Source of the DNA: Bactrocera neohumeralis
Taxonomy: Eukaryota > Arthropoda > Insecta > Diptera > Tephritidae
Assembly: GCF_024586455.1 (NCBI RefSeq)
Contig: NC_065922.1
Coordinates: forward strand, 38,312,089-38,376,088
Reading direction: 5' to 3'
Length of the DNA: 64,000 nucleotides
The first letter of the stretch is position 1; the number at the start of each line of letters is the position of its first letter. The notes beneath the pieces were generated by a model. The model worked only from the letters and a program-made list of their open reading frames with translations. It did no database searches and was not told the DNA's origin. Shown in pieces: positions 44,701-59,700 of the stretch. The translations under genes and the position numbers were made by a program.

Positions 44701-47700
44701 ATGTATGTATGCTGTATTTTAAAATATTAATGAATAATAAGAATGGCAACAGAGTAAATATTAACAAAAGCGAAATATAATTAAGTGAAGATCGTTTCAA
44801 TTAGCACTTTCGAAAATTAAATACAAGCAATTTACAACCCATGTATCGATGAAATAAACAATACCCCTGCTTTCGTACTTCAGTCATAGAAGTAAGTTTT
44901 AATAAATTACCAACCTTCGAAAACTATGTAAAAACGATTTTTCCATTCTTCTGGTCCTAAACGATATAATACTCGGAATGAATCTTCAAATACTGTAACT
45001 CGACGTACGCTAACGGTGTTCTCTTCGCGGCGTACACCTTCATCGATGCGTTCAAGCTCAGTTTGAAAAAATTTCCTTTTCACATCAAAATCAAGTATAC
45101 GTGTATGATCGACTAAAACAGCAAAAGGTCCATCCGATAAATGAATCGGAGATTGACGAAGAATTTGATTTAGCACAGTTCGATGTTTTTCTGCAAAAAG
45201 CAAAAAATTCTCCTTGTCTAGTCGTTGCTGAACTTCCAATGAATTTGTGCGTATGCAAGACTTTCGTATATTGTCTAAGAACTCGAACGAACCAATTGAA
45301 TCTTGTATGTCTGTTGAATCTAAAAATAAATAAATTGGAGAAAGTTAAATAGTATTTCTACATGAAAAAATATATATTAAGTGGAATCAAAAAAAACTAT
45401 TTAGAAAATTAAATATTAGAATCTCTAGAGCAATTACTGTCGTAGTTTTATTAAGGAAACAAAAATATTTTATTAAATGTTTTTAATTTGATTTTTGACT
45501 GTATAGATATCTAATATATCTGATATTATAAATACTTGAGGTGAACCGAACAAATTTTTAGTTTCCCTTTTCGGATAACTGCATGATGCACAACAATACG
45601 ATTTTGCACGATTGATTTGTGTGCTGATTTAAAACATATGATGTGAAATTAAAGTGTTGGTAAAAACTTATAAAAGCTGTGGATTACATATCATCATCAT
45701 TATCTAATTATGAATATTTACATAAAATTAATATATAACAAAATAAATTTTACGAACCTGTTTTATCAGTGCTGTCGGAAGCTGAAACAGCCTGGTTGGT
45801 ATTTGCTTCTTCTATTACTTCCAAGGTAGAATTTTGGGTTTCAAGGTTGGAAATGTTTTTTTTCTCACTTTTTTTGTTAGTGGCATGTATTAGGAAAAAT
45901 GCTTCCACAGTGGGTTGCAATACAAGAACTGCATACTCGTCTTTTGACTCTTCTAAAGCTACTAAACATTCACTTAGTGTGTTCCAAAGATCTTGCAGAG
46001 ATATTATCTGACTTAGAGTCGGCTTTTTATTCGCTGGATTCATACCTACAGGATCTTCCGAGTAGAAAATCTCACGAACTTGTATGAATATCTTAAGAGT
46101 TTTCAAAAAATACAATTGAGCTGAAGAAGGTGAAAGCAATTTTTTGATAGACGGTAGTTGCAATTCACATGAAGGCTTAAAATTGCTCGGTGCCGAAATA
46201 ATTACGTTTTCTGATGTAAACCGGTCTTGCATTATTCCCTCCAGTACAACTTTATTTTGAATTGCTGTTTCACATTTTGTTTCATTATCGACCTTATTTT
46301 GAACTTTGTAGGAGCGAATTTCATCGAGTAAATTTTGTATGGCTAAACGAACTTCTTTTGCCAATCCAAATACTGCTGAGGATAAATACTCCAAAAATAT
46401 TGCATTAGAAGCGTGAGAACATTGGCTCAAATTAACAATTAGTTTTGAAATATTATCAAGCCCATCGACGGTGCCGCATTGATGAGTTAGTACTTCAGTA
46501 ACTAACTGCAGTTGTGAAAAATTTTTTGAATACAGTTTACTTTTTGCACGATAACCGGTAGTGTATAACTTAGTTTCAGCGTCAATAGATGATTCATCTC
46601 TATGTTTTAACTCAACATTAGTTGCATTACTTTGACCCTTTTCTTCCATATCAGAAGGTTTATTACCTAACTTGCTGTCGTCCAAATCACTCTCTTTGGG
46701 TAGTTCCCCACTAAGACTAGCTAATAATTTAACAAGCATATCTGTAAGTTGGGGAGATCGGCAAATAACTTTGTAAGGTAACATTTCAAGTAACTTCGAG
46801 AATGGAGTGTCATTAAATGATTGAAATTCGACACTCGGCTCCTCCCACTCCCACCGAGGATAAGAAGTAAGTGGAAAATCTTGCATATTCGTAAGTCTTT
46901 GTGGTGTAAGCAAATCGATTTTTAAAAGAACATCCCAAAATTGTTTGGTGTTTGTGTTATATGTAGTCTTTTTAAGTTGCTTGCTTTTCACCCCATATGC
47001 ATTATTTTTGTGTCCACGATTTGCTGCGGCTTTTGATGTTGATGGGCCTTCATCTAATTTCAAATCTGAAACCTTATGAGTTGGTTTAGTAATGTTCAAA
47101 GCACTATTGCGCTGCATATTTGATTCTATTATGAGAGCCTCCCGGTTCGCTTCTGAAGTATTTCCAGTAGATATATTCATATTTCTGTTATTTTCTTTCG
47201 ATTCAGTAGCTGGATCAGTTTTTCTCTTTTGTTCGTGTTTAAATGGAACAAAACTGCGTGGAAAATGCCTTGCTAAAACAAAAAGTAAATCTAAGCAGTT
47301 TTTAACAACCATTTGAGCTGCTTGTGGATTTATGCTAATATTATATTTTGTAGTTGAATTGCTCTCAATATTTTTCTGTGTTATTTCATTAATAATGAAA
47401 ACATTCGATTTGTAACCAAAAGCTGCATCTATGCGCAGTTTAAGCCAGTTGGGTTTAACAATTAGTCCATCTGATTCGTTCGTTTTGTCTTCATTGGTTT
47501 TTTGTATAATGCTTATTAAAGACTGTATAATCCAGGATCTCGTCGGAGCATGATAGCACAAATTACGTATAACGCGATGAAAACGAGTGTAATTAATTTT
47601 AGTGTCTTCTGTAAATAAAAATAGAAGAATTGTTGCTAAACAATCTGGATCAAGCAAATTATTATCATCCTCCATGAAGAGCAGTGCTATAGGCTTGCCA

Positions 47701-50700
47701 TGAATTTGTTGCTGATGCTGATGTACAATTGTTGTATGCTGGTGATGCTGAGATTGCTGAGTGCGGTCTGCTTCATACCATATTGTATCATAGTTCGAAT
47801 GCCATCGCGAGTCATCGGTTAGATTTTGTAAAGAGGATGGAAACCGTCGAAGTACATGTGGCGTATCTATATTTGGACCGTTTCGACTCTCCCAATCGCG
47901 CCGCAGATATTGAGCTTCAGCAGCCAAATCTGGAGGCAAACTTGCAATTTGTGATTCTTCCATATCAGTAAGAATTGCTCGACGTAATGACTCAGGTAAA
48001 TTTTGGAAAAACGCCGCAGTATCAACGGGATCATCGGGATTGGCTGCCGAAGCAGCCTGGCGTTGTTGTTCAATTCTCTGTTGCATTAAAACCTCAGTCT
48101 GAATATTTGGTGGTAACGCAGCCAAAAATTCTGGATTAACTTCTATTAAAGAATCATGTGCGACTTGAATTGCATTTTGTTGTGCTCGTTGGCGTATGCG
48201 TTGCATTCTTAAATGCTCATTTATAACTTCCTCACGCATTTCAGCGGGCAATGCAGCTAAAAATGATGGATCCACACCCTCCGGAACTTGTAGATCTCCC
48301 AATGCAGCTCGAACTTCAGCATTCATTCCAGAAGGTGCAGCCTCTGAAACAGCTTCAATATCATCCGACCGATGGTCTTGAATCGCTGGCACAGAAAGTT
48401 CTTGATTTACGGCACTCACTAGCCTAATATCTTCTTCTTCAATATTTTCAGTTGCTACATCTTCTGGCCTATTCGTTGTAAAATGTTGTGATGCTTGAGT
48501 CATTATATTATCCACGTTTTCGCTATTTGATGGCTCCAACACTGTGCGCATTTCAAAGCCAGGTGGTATTTCAAAAGCCGTGTTAATTTCTTCTCCCAAA
48601 TTTGTTGGGTTAGTATTTGAACTACTTTCATCCTGTTCATCCTCGAAATCATCTTCAACATTCTCAAGAGTTTCACCCTCATTCGTTACCAGTATTGTTG
48701 GGTTTTCTTCTTCACTCGAATATTCCACTTCACCGGCACCATCATTTGATATTTGATCCTGCTGTTCCTGTATATCAGTAGATAAAGCAGTACTTTCATT
48801 TCTTTCTGTTATATTTTCATTAGCCGACGAGGTATTTTCAGATCCACTATTTAAATTAGTTGTCTGTTGAATGAATACAGGTATAGCACTGCGGCGATTA
48901 GGAGAATTGTAAGTGGTAGTGGATATTGGTTGATCCATAGATTTGGTTTTTTGATTGTCTTTGAATGCTCTTATTAAGAACGGAATTAGAAGATGGGCAA
49001 TATATAAACAAGCATCTGTTTGTGACTCCAAGTCCAAATGCTTAGCTTCCTCGAGCCACCAATGTAAACTATCTTGATTAAATATATCAAGTTGCCCTTC
49101 TTCGGTCGGATTATTAAATGATGGCATTAAAGTGCAATACTGTTGATCGAGCAAAATTAAACGTCTAGTAGATTCACGCCTTTGAATCAAACTTCCTATT
49201 GGTGTAGTTTGGCTATTTGTTGATCCAACGTATACTGTGCTGGTATTATTTTGACTTCGCTCATGATTGGTGGTTGAAGCACTTTCTAATTCAGTATTTG
49301 TAACAAAATTTAAATCTGCCCTAGTTGGACCGAGCCTCGGTGCTACCCAAACAGATGAAGGATTTGTTCTCACTGAGCTTTCTTCTGCATTGGTCAGATT
49401 ATTATCGGCAAAAGATTGGTCAACCATATTACTAACCACATTTGAGGACGGTTGTACGTTATCCTGATCGGATAATAACAAAATATCATTTTGATTTTCC
49501 AAACGAGCTCCCCGAATTTCGGGGGAATTCATCATTCTATTTTCGGTATTAAGATTACTGTCAGCACTAGTTACTTGCTCACTAATTCTTGCGCTAACTT
49601 CTGAAACTTCATCATCAGCGTCAGATCCGTTGACCACTTGTTCGCCGCTCCTACCACTTACTTCTGAAGCCTCATCATCGGCATCATTTGACGCGGTTTC
49701 AGAAGATTCGGGCTCATAAATATGATCGAAAACTTCAATAAACTGGCGGGTCTCTTCATCGGCATCTGTTTCGCTATGATCTTCAACGTCTTCTTCATTA
49801 CCATCCTCATCTTCGTCATCATCCTCATCATCGTCATTTCGTTCATTTTCTGTAGAAGCGTTTGAGTCTGATTCAGATTCACTTGTACTAACATCCCCCA
49901 GATTAGTGGAGTTATCTACAACAGTTGCAACAAGTTCAGATGAAGTTGATGCGCCATCACTACCACCATTTCCTCCATTTTCTGTATTTGCACCTTGATT
50001 GCCATCTGATCGGCTATTTCTTGTGTCCATTCTATTTCCATCTGCAGGGCCATTATTAGAATCAGAACTTCTGCCTAAAAATGCTACATGTCCATTTTGC
50101 AATAGATCATCCCATAGTTGATCAAAATTAATTTGAGGTCGCAAATTTGTTGAAGCTAAAAGTTGTGATTCTCGTACATTTTCTGCAGTGTCTTCATTAC
50201 TGGTGGACATGGAGTTGGTTGGTTCTTCTGAATCTAAGAATATATCTTCGCCATTCAAAATAAAATCGAACGCCTGTCTACGATCAGATAAAACGTTCCG
50301 AATAATATCACGAAGCACATGTTCACTACCTACAGATCCAGAGTTTTCATTAGAGATACGTGATGTTATCCTTGGATATAAACGGCGATTCATAACAGCA
50401 TTGTTGCCATTTGGTGGAGTACCAAAAAATATTTTTCTGGAAGATAGAGTACCAGGTGTAATAGTAAGTCGCAACAAAATTTCCATTGGACGTAAAGTTG
50501 AATGTACTGTAGTTAGAGTGTTAGAATTAGACAAATCTTTATATTGCGCTAATTTTGCCAAATCAGTCATTATTCCTTGCTTCAGCAAAATTCTATACAT
50601 ATTATTACGTTGTAAATGCACTTTACTCGACAGCATTGGACTTTCAATCATTATGGGAATCAAACCAATAAGAACTTGCAAACGAACATGTTTTTCTGTG

Positions 50701-53700
50701 TAGCTAGGTTCAGTTAGTGTTCGAACAATCGCTTCATGAAGTTCTTCAACCAATTTCGATTGAACTGTTGGCTGACTAACGCAATCTGACAAAGAAGAAA
50801 GTAGAACTCTTGACATCATACTCACTTCTGGATCTTGTTGGCGCTTAGTTATTGGTAAAAAGTGATCTAGAATAAATGAGATGCATGTCTGTGGTTTTTT
50901 AATTAGTGGGCTGTCGGACGGCGTATATATGTATTCGATAATAATTTTCGGCACTAGACACTGATAGGATCTAACTGCGTCTGCTAATATTTTTAATAAA
51001 GTCGAACGCGGTAATATTGGCTTTTGGTGCGTATGACTTGTAGATGGTATATGCCAACTGCAGCAGCAAGGATTTACATCAATATTTTCTGCATGTTTTT
51101 TAGCCGAAGATATTTTAGGTTGAGAATTATCTAATTGAATATGTGAAGTCTCCCCCATCCTTGTGTTACTATCATCACAATCATCTGTTGTGGACAATCC
51201 GCCATAATGTTCACAAGGTTGAATTATTGCTCTCAATATATCTTTTACTGTTTCTTCTGAGGCTTCATCAATTTTCAAAACATTGTTAGTGATGGTGTCA
51301 CTGGGTTTATTTTGAGTTTGACTCTTTATAAGGAATCTTGAATCATCTATAGGAAAATTCGAACTCAAAGCATTATCAGCTTGTAACGACTGTTTTGCCG
51401 CCAAAAGAAATATCTTCGGATGTCTTGCTACCGCAGATGATACTTGCGTCAGAAAATATACCAGATCGCGATGTCCAACTGGCACAGTTGGCGAAGAACG
51501 TATAGTCAAAATTCTTTCAATGGAATCTTGTAAAATTGAGGGAGCTTCGAGAACATGTCGTATTATAACGATAGCATAAGTGGGAAACTCCATCATTCCA
51601 CATGCTTGACGCATCTTAAGTAATAGTGATATTCCACCATTTTTATAGAAGGCCTTTGCATTCTCATAATCTTTAGTTAAGCGAGCACAAAGTTTCATAA
51701 TGGAAATCTTTGTTTCGAAATCTACCAAAAATTCAGGTCTTAATAAGTGAACAAGACAGGCAATGATATCAACACAATTTTCGCGGGATAATCCAACCTT
51801 TTCTTCATGGAGAATAATCTTTTTGTTATGTTTGGAAAACCCAGATGTTCCTTTTTTTGTGGTTGATTTTGTGGTGTTTTTAACCTTCATTTTCTTTTGT
51901 CCTAATGGAGTACATTCTTGTAATTGCGTCGCGCATGTTTGTGGCGAATCCTTTTCATTGGTCTGAACAATGTTTTCCTCATTATCACAATCTTTTTTAG
52001 CCTGCGATAAACCGGTTAATGAACGAAGACAAATCAGTTCATCTTTATAAATTACACCTTCACCGCCAGGTTTTGATCTTACACTGCGAGTAAGAATACT
52101 ATCTGTTTTGATATTGGTATTTCCATTTTTGAGTGAGCTTATAGCTTCCGATATTTTCAAGTCTGGTAACACTGAGCGATGGCTTCCTGAAGCTTCGCTC
52201 ACTTGAGTCATATAATTAAAATTAACAGTATATCGCTGACGTCCTATGTGAATCACTTGAGACTTTTCACCCATTGCAAAAGCATTTTTAAGTAAATTAT
52301 TATTCGTTTCTGTATATGAGTTCCATTTGCCCGTCGAAACATCATACCACCTCCATTTATCTGTGCATACGGCTCGCATATTTTCCCTACGTTGCAATAT
52401 TATGCAAACGTTATCAATTGCGTCAACGAATTCTATGAAGTTCTGCAACCATTGAGGAGCTTGGGGCTTAACACCTATTAATGTTTGTTCATTCAATAAA
52501 GCTTCAGTCTCATAGAGTAGATTGACTATAATATGCATAAATTTTTCATGGGAGACTATAGCACAAAACTCCTTCCTAATATCACTATAATTTTCATCTA
52601 ACAGTATTGTTGAGACTTTAAGGCGTATTAAAAGTTTTGTCGATATTTCCCCAAAGAAAATATTTTCCAATTCAGATGTATTCGTAATTTTTTCGTTTTT
52701 TATAACGTTAGTTATTTGTTCCATACATTCGGTTACACCATTTACAAGATTCATAATGAATTCTCGTTTATTTTGTTGATTATTCTGTCGGTATAGCGCA
52801 GATAAAAGCTCTGTACCAGTATTAACAGTTTCTGGCAAATATTCCATAAATGCAAATACTCTTTCAAATACATCATTGCAAAACTGATTAAATATTTCAT
52901 TTGGTACAATTTGAACATTATGAAAACCTCCATATTGTTTAAACTTCAAATTTCCTTTCGTATCACTTGTTCGGTTGAAACCTGAAGTTGATGCCGAATC
53001 TGTGTCAATGTCCATGTCGGTGCCACCTTGTTGAGAGTTAAGTTGATTTGAAATACTTTGAGTATTTTGAATTTCAGTAGTTGTTGCTTCTGGATGATTC
53101 AACAGGAACTCTGTTGCTTGTTCAAGTGAACGCGTATTCCTTAGGGCATCCATAACGTGTTGTGGGCCAAATCCCATGTCGGTCAATACTTTGAAATGGT
53201 TAGCATTTAAAAATCCTTCTTCTGAAGACTTTTCAGTTTTCTTCCGTTGTTTAAGTAGTTTATCCGCATTTTGAATCTCATCTAAACGTGCTTTATAACG
53301 GTTGGATATCATATTGTGTGATTTTATAATATGCTTCAATATAGCCATAATAGTTTCCGTTATAGATACTCCATAATTAGGAATAGGTTTACGTTTCCAA
53401 ATGCGCCTCACAACATGCATAGCAAGTTGATGCATTTGGATTAAGTAAAATATTGGTTCGAAGTCAATAGTATCTGAACTATGACTACCTTTTGTCGACA
53501 AAGCATAAGGTGAATCAAGTATTCCTCTGGGATTTACCATTTTTTCAAGCAACTGTAGCCAGGCATCTATAAATTCTCCGGTGCCTGCAGGGTATTCGTT
53601 GGTATCACTCGGCATATTTTGTAAAATATTATTTAATAACAAACAATTCTCAAATCCAAAAGTATTCGAACTATTATCTAGAGATAAAGCCCAATAGAAC

Positions 53701-56700
53701 ATATCAAAAAATGCCCCTAAGCCATTTTCTTCACAAAATTGAGAGATCATTAAGTGGAAACAGCTTCGTTTGTCATCAAAAAGCATTGGACCAGTAAATC
53801 CCACAGAACATATAAGAAATGTAAGTTTTAACTTTGGTGCAGGTTTTGTTACGTTATTTTCATGGCTGAAGCCATTTACTAGAATTGAGCTCAGAACCCG
53901 AGCAATTTCTTTAGCGTCCGCTGTTGGAATCTTACTGTTTACAGTATTTGATGAATAGTCATTGTTCCGCCGTTGCCGAGCTTGAGGTGTACCAACGGAA
54001 AGTTTTACTAAGGTTCCAAAAAGTTCGGCTAATGCACGTCCTAGCCGAGAAGAAGCTGCCAACAATGACTTTATATAACGCAGCTGATCATCCGCTTTTA
54101 TTTTAAACTTAATGGAACTCAATTTCTTCATTGCCAAATCGTCCTTGTCAGCACCCACTGTTGGCTCGGGAATAGCTGTGTCATATAATCCAGTTTCATT
54201 TATTTCATCGGAGCACAGGCTTAACAAAATGGTACTCTCCCACACCAAAGATATATAAAGACGGACTAAACTTTGCAAGAGTTGTAAGCCAGTACCCGAA
54301 TTGTTACCCCAACGACTTAGTAGAGTTAGCCGCATTTCACTCGAAGCGTTACGACATAAATGAACTAGAAGAACCACATATCCATGAACTGAGCTCATAT
54401 TGTGTAAGAGAGGTGTGTAATCAGCTGTGGAAAAGCCATCATCTAATTTGGGACATGCCATTAACTCACGCAAAAGTATACTTTCTCCGGGAAAATTAAA
54501 ATTCGATATAAGCGGTTGCAAATTGTTTGTTATTTTTGATAATTCTTCGAGTGCTATATCTATTACTGTCGTCTCATGTGCTAAATTCAAAATAGATTTA
54601 CACACATTGGCAACTGCTTGTGCTGTTGTAGATACAGGTGAATCAATTGGTAAGTTTGGCAGTGACAGCAAACGTAGTAGTGGTTGTAAACCGCCATGCA
54701 TTACGAACTCTCTACAATGATCCCCATTTGAGCTATTGCTGAATATCGCATCAATAAATTTCATAACATTTAATATGTAGTCGATTAAAGGAATAGCTTC
54801 ACGTTCATGATTTAATCGGATTTGCACTTGTTGTTCTATATTTCTATTTTGCCGGTGTTGCTGTTGCTGTGACGCAGAAGACATTTCATCATCATCTTCA
54901 TCGTCTTCCCCACTGCTATCATTCTCATTGCACCTTAATTCCAGGTTGTTCTCATTACTAGGAGTTTGTTGGTTAGTTGGGTTGATCGTATTGGCAATAG
55001 AAGAGCTATTATCCTTATGCGCTCTCCAGCAAACATATTTCGCATCAGATCCAAATCGAACTAAATCATGAAGTAATCGTACGATGGCTTCTATTGCATC
55101 TGTACGTAAATAGGGATGATGCTTCATGAGGTCATCCATGGCATTACCTAAATTCGTAGAAGTGTCACCTAATGGGTCTGACGACCGGCGCCTTCGCATA
55201 GCTACTAAATAATCTGGCGACAACAATACCCTCAGGAATTTATCAAATGGATCATAAGACATGAATTCCATTAGGCCACGTTCATTTAGGCAAAGGGCTG
55301 AAAATATATTCGGTAAAGAACCCAATATTTCCCTTGTGGCTGGTACTTCTTTTTGTAGCAACGAACGAAGGATTATATTTGTGAGACCCGTTTCTTGTAA
55401 AGATGACAATAAAGATGGTTCATTGAAAACGTAAACCGTAACAACATCTGTAGCTAACAAAAATAATGACGGCCCGTAATACTCAGCATTTGATATTATG
55501 TGCTGTAAAGATTTTGGCAAGGAACTTTCCATTATATTTCGCATACCATTAAAATGAGCATGGTCTTGAATCGATTTTTTCAGAAAGTTAAGCATAGATT
55601 TCAATAAGGCTGCTCTTTGAGTAACACATGCCATTTTTTTGCCGTCTTGCTCAGTTACCGGTGATTGTGACGCCGACTTTTCATTCAAGACTCTACTATA
55701 CTTTCGGGTGTCTCGTTGAAGTTCACTCCTTCCAACATAAGCTTCATTATCTTCGAACGTTTCTGGTGGTGCATTATCCCCATTTCCTTGATCTGAAGAT
55801 AAAAAAACATCAAAAAATCGTGATTAAAGAAATGGCATGTTCTATTTATTAAATTTTCAATGAAGTTTTATGACGGATGAAAAAAAAATGTTGCTATACT
55901 ATACACTACAATACCAACTATTACCATTTGAAATTTGCTCCATATCGTCTATAAATTCCACTTTTATTTCCAAATTATCTAAAGCATCTCTGCAGCAATT
56001 AATTTCTTTTTCCATGCGGTCAATAAATATATTAAGGCCATTACATTGATGAAATTTGCTGATGTCGATATTGGTAATTAAATCAATGACCCGAACAGCT
56101 CGTGTAACAAAGGTTATGTGTTCTAAATCGACTCCGGGCCAATTAATTACTTGTAGCAAAGATTTCATCATACCACTTTTCACTAAAGCATGACCACCTG
56201 CTTCATAACTGGCTAAATGATAAAGTAGACTAAACAATGAGGTGGCCAGAACCAGTGGATATTTTTCGCAAATTCCTTCGTTCGTCAAGCTTATTATACA
56301 ATCGCGGACTAAAAGTGGTAAAATGCCTCCTTGACGTTCTGCTCCTGTATATTGTATTATTTTTGCCAGCCTAGAACCTGGTCTAAAATAAAAACATCCT
56401 TAAATTATTATAATAATAAGTAACGAAAGAAAGATACAAACCTTGGTACATTAGGATTTCGGTCGAAGTGCAACATAGACGTTAATGTTCTTAGAACGGC
56501 AGCACGAATTTCAACTAAGTATACATCCTCTTTATCTATTAATTCGCACAGTTCTTCACCAAAGCCGGAATATAGAATTCTCTCAACATTGTCTTGTAAA
56601 GCATTAGAGTAAATCAGTACCGATATTGCTTGAAGACGAGCTTGAACAAACTGGAGTCGTAACTTTTGATCTTTAAAACCAGATACAAGACGAATCCTAT

Positions 56701-59700
56701 GTGCAATTCGCATCTACAAGTATAGGATTTTTGCTACTTCAGTTTTTTGTTCTGATTTTACTTTATTTTTTATACTTATTTCGATCATTTTTTTGATTTT
56801 GTTGTATGTATTATTTACTATAATATATAACAGTCTTTATATAAACAATTTTTATTTCTTAATATTAATAAAAAATAAAGTGTCAACTTAAAAAACAACT
56901 CGAGTATATTCCACTATTCAAACATTGCTTCGAGACCTCACAAACAACTGTTAGATTAATATAATTATTTTAGGTATTCTACTCCTCCACAATCAATCAC
57001 ATGAATTTCATGAATATAAAACAAAAACACACATTTATCTGCGCTTTTTTGTATAACCGGCTATTAATTTTTCTTTTTTTTTTTAAATGTACGGAAAAAG
57101 CGATGATTCTAAGATGCAATCAATTTGAAGGACCCGAAATAATATGTCTCTATACTTAAACAAGTATAACAATAAATAAATAAATAAAACAGTATAACTG
57201 AACTTTTTTAGCGTGTAATTTGTCACATAGCAGTTATGTAGGGGTGATAGAAATTATTATCCGATTTCATCCATTTCATATTGTATGAAGATATGCTAAA
57301 GTAATATCGTAAATTTGGTTGATACATATATGGAGCTTTAGTGTTTTGTGAGATAAGTACATGCATTAAAAGTATTACTGGTCACCCACTCCTCAACAAT
57401 ATTTCAAATCACAAATGCCTTCTATCGGGTGATTTTTTAAGAGCTTGATAACTTTCGCATAAAATTTGCAAAATCTCATCGGTTCTTTATTTGAAACGTT
57501 AGATTGGTTCATGACATTTACTTTTTGAAGATAATTTCATTTAAATGTTGACCGCGGCTGCGTCTTAGGTGGTCCATTCGGAAAGTCCAATTTTGGGCAA
57601 CTTTTTCGAGCATTTCGGCCGGAATAGCCCGAATTTCTTCGGAAATGTTGTCTTCCAAAGCTGGAATAGTTGCTGGCTTATTTCTGTAGACTTTAGACTT
57701 GACGTAGCCCCACAAAAAATAGTCTAAAGGCGTTAAATCGCATGATCTTGGTGGCCAACTTACGGGTCCATTTCTTGAGATGAATTGTTCTCCGAAGTTT
57801 TCCCTCAAAATGGCCATAGAATCGCGAGCTGTGTGGCATGTAGCGCCATCTTGTTGAAACCACATGAGTCAACATTTAAATGAAATTATCTTCAAAAAGT
57901 AAATGTCATGAACCAATCTAACGTTTCAAATAAAGAACCGATGAGATTTTGCAAATTTTATGCGTTTTTTTTAAAAAAAAAGTTATCAAGCTCTTAAAAA
58001 ATCACCCGATAGTTTTCATCAAATGATCTCAAATTTTACTTAATTAAGTAAAGTTTTCCCCTGCATGGACGGACGAAGGCACATACATTGGGAATTCAAC
58101 TCTTATCGACATCCTAAACATAACTTTATCTGCAACAAGTTGCGAGAGCAAAAAAATCTAGGTTAATATTTTCTTTAACTATCAAAATCAATTATGTTTC
58201 AGTCGAAATATCTGCATTCAGAGAGTCTACTTAATACAACTTGGCTAAATGAAGTGATATAATAAGAGGAAAGACCACAATAGATAACATGTCGCAGTGC
58301 CATTCTCTGTTATAATATAATCCAAGCTAATATATGTACCTGCATAGGATATTAATTTTTGTACAGACATCGAAATAACCAATAATTTCCACTTACCTTA
58401 ACTGTCTCCGATGGGTTTTTCATATGACCACAGATCGCTTTCACCACTTCTGAGATGGGTAAGCCCTTGCATGTATTCACCATATCAGGTATCTCCAGTA
58501 AAACTACTTGACCGTTTTCATCTGAGTATTCAATTGAAAGTTGATATAAAAACTCCAGTTTAGGTTTTCTAATGCAACAATCAATTAAAGCCAAACCATA
58601 ATTTGGGTCTCCCCAGCGCTGTAAATAAATTTGAGTGAAGTATGAGATCTAAAAAAAATAAGGAATTGTACCTCAGCAATATTATAAAGTTTCGTCAAAA
58701 GCATATCCTTCTTTTCCAGTGATAACCGCGGTATGAAATTACTTCTTTTAGAGAACATGTACAGCAAATTCAGAACTGCCAATACAATATCCATATTCTG
58801 AGAAGACAGCAATTGGGTCAAATGTTCTACCGAATTATAAAGATGTCTTGAAAACGAGTGTTCAATCAATAAAGTAGTAAAATTCAAAACCAGAAGTAAC
58901 AGACGAACATCCTGAAACCATTTATAAAAGTGATATCGTTTATTAAAGAAATGTGAGTCTACAAATTTTTAATACTAAAATATGTTTTATATTTATATAT
59001 AATATATTTCTTAAATACTAAATAAATTCTTCTCCACTTAATACAAACACAAAATTTTTTAAAATAATCATATATGGATTGGTTTTATATGAAAATATGA
59101 ATGAAAACATGTTCATGAAATTTTTCCGGTTATGAGAGGTGTCCGGTTATAAGTGCTGTTCATATTGCAGAATTTCACTGTACCCACACATATTTTAAGG
59201 ACACATTGTAAATTTTTGGATTAAAAATATTTAATATTTTTGAGTTACACGCAATCTCCGACGCGCTAAAAAGAGGTTCTTTACTGCTGGAATGATTCTA
59301 AAACTAGAAAACATCATTGTTTACCAGAAGACATTGTCCGTAACTACTGTCCAAAAACATTGATAAAATAACGATATTTTATAAAATAATGTTGAATTTT
59401 ACCCACAATTTTGGTCGATTTGGGTCCGCCAAAATTGGATTTTTGATCAGATCAAAAAACAACAAAAAAAGAATGATCGCATCACTTCTCCGAGTTACCA
59501 AGTAAAAAATCAAGAAAATTTGGAAAATATAGTTTTGAGAAAAAAAACGCGTTTAAAGAGAAACTAATGGGGAGATTGAACAGAGTTATCTACTATGGAA
59601 GGCTGTAATCAAAAAACAATTTTTAAAATTATAACCTATCGAAATAAGAAAACTTTCTTTTTTTACCTTCACACTAAGTACGCCCTTAAATCAATTAACA

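Noticed and set aside
49658..49894. Met-rich frame overlapping the HUWE1 acidic region
   Set aside because: A shadow frame of the GAT/GAA-rich acidic coding stretch on the same strand.
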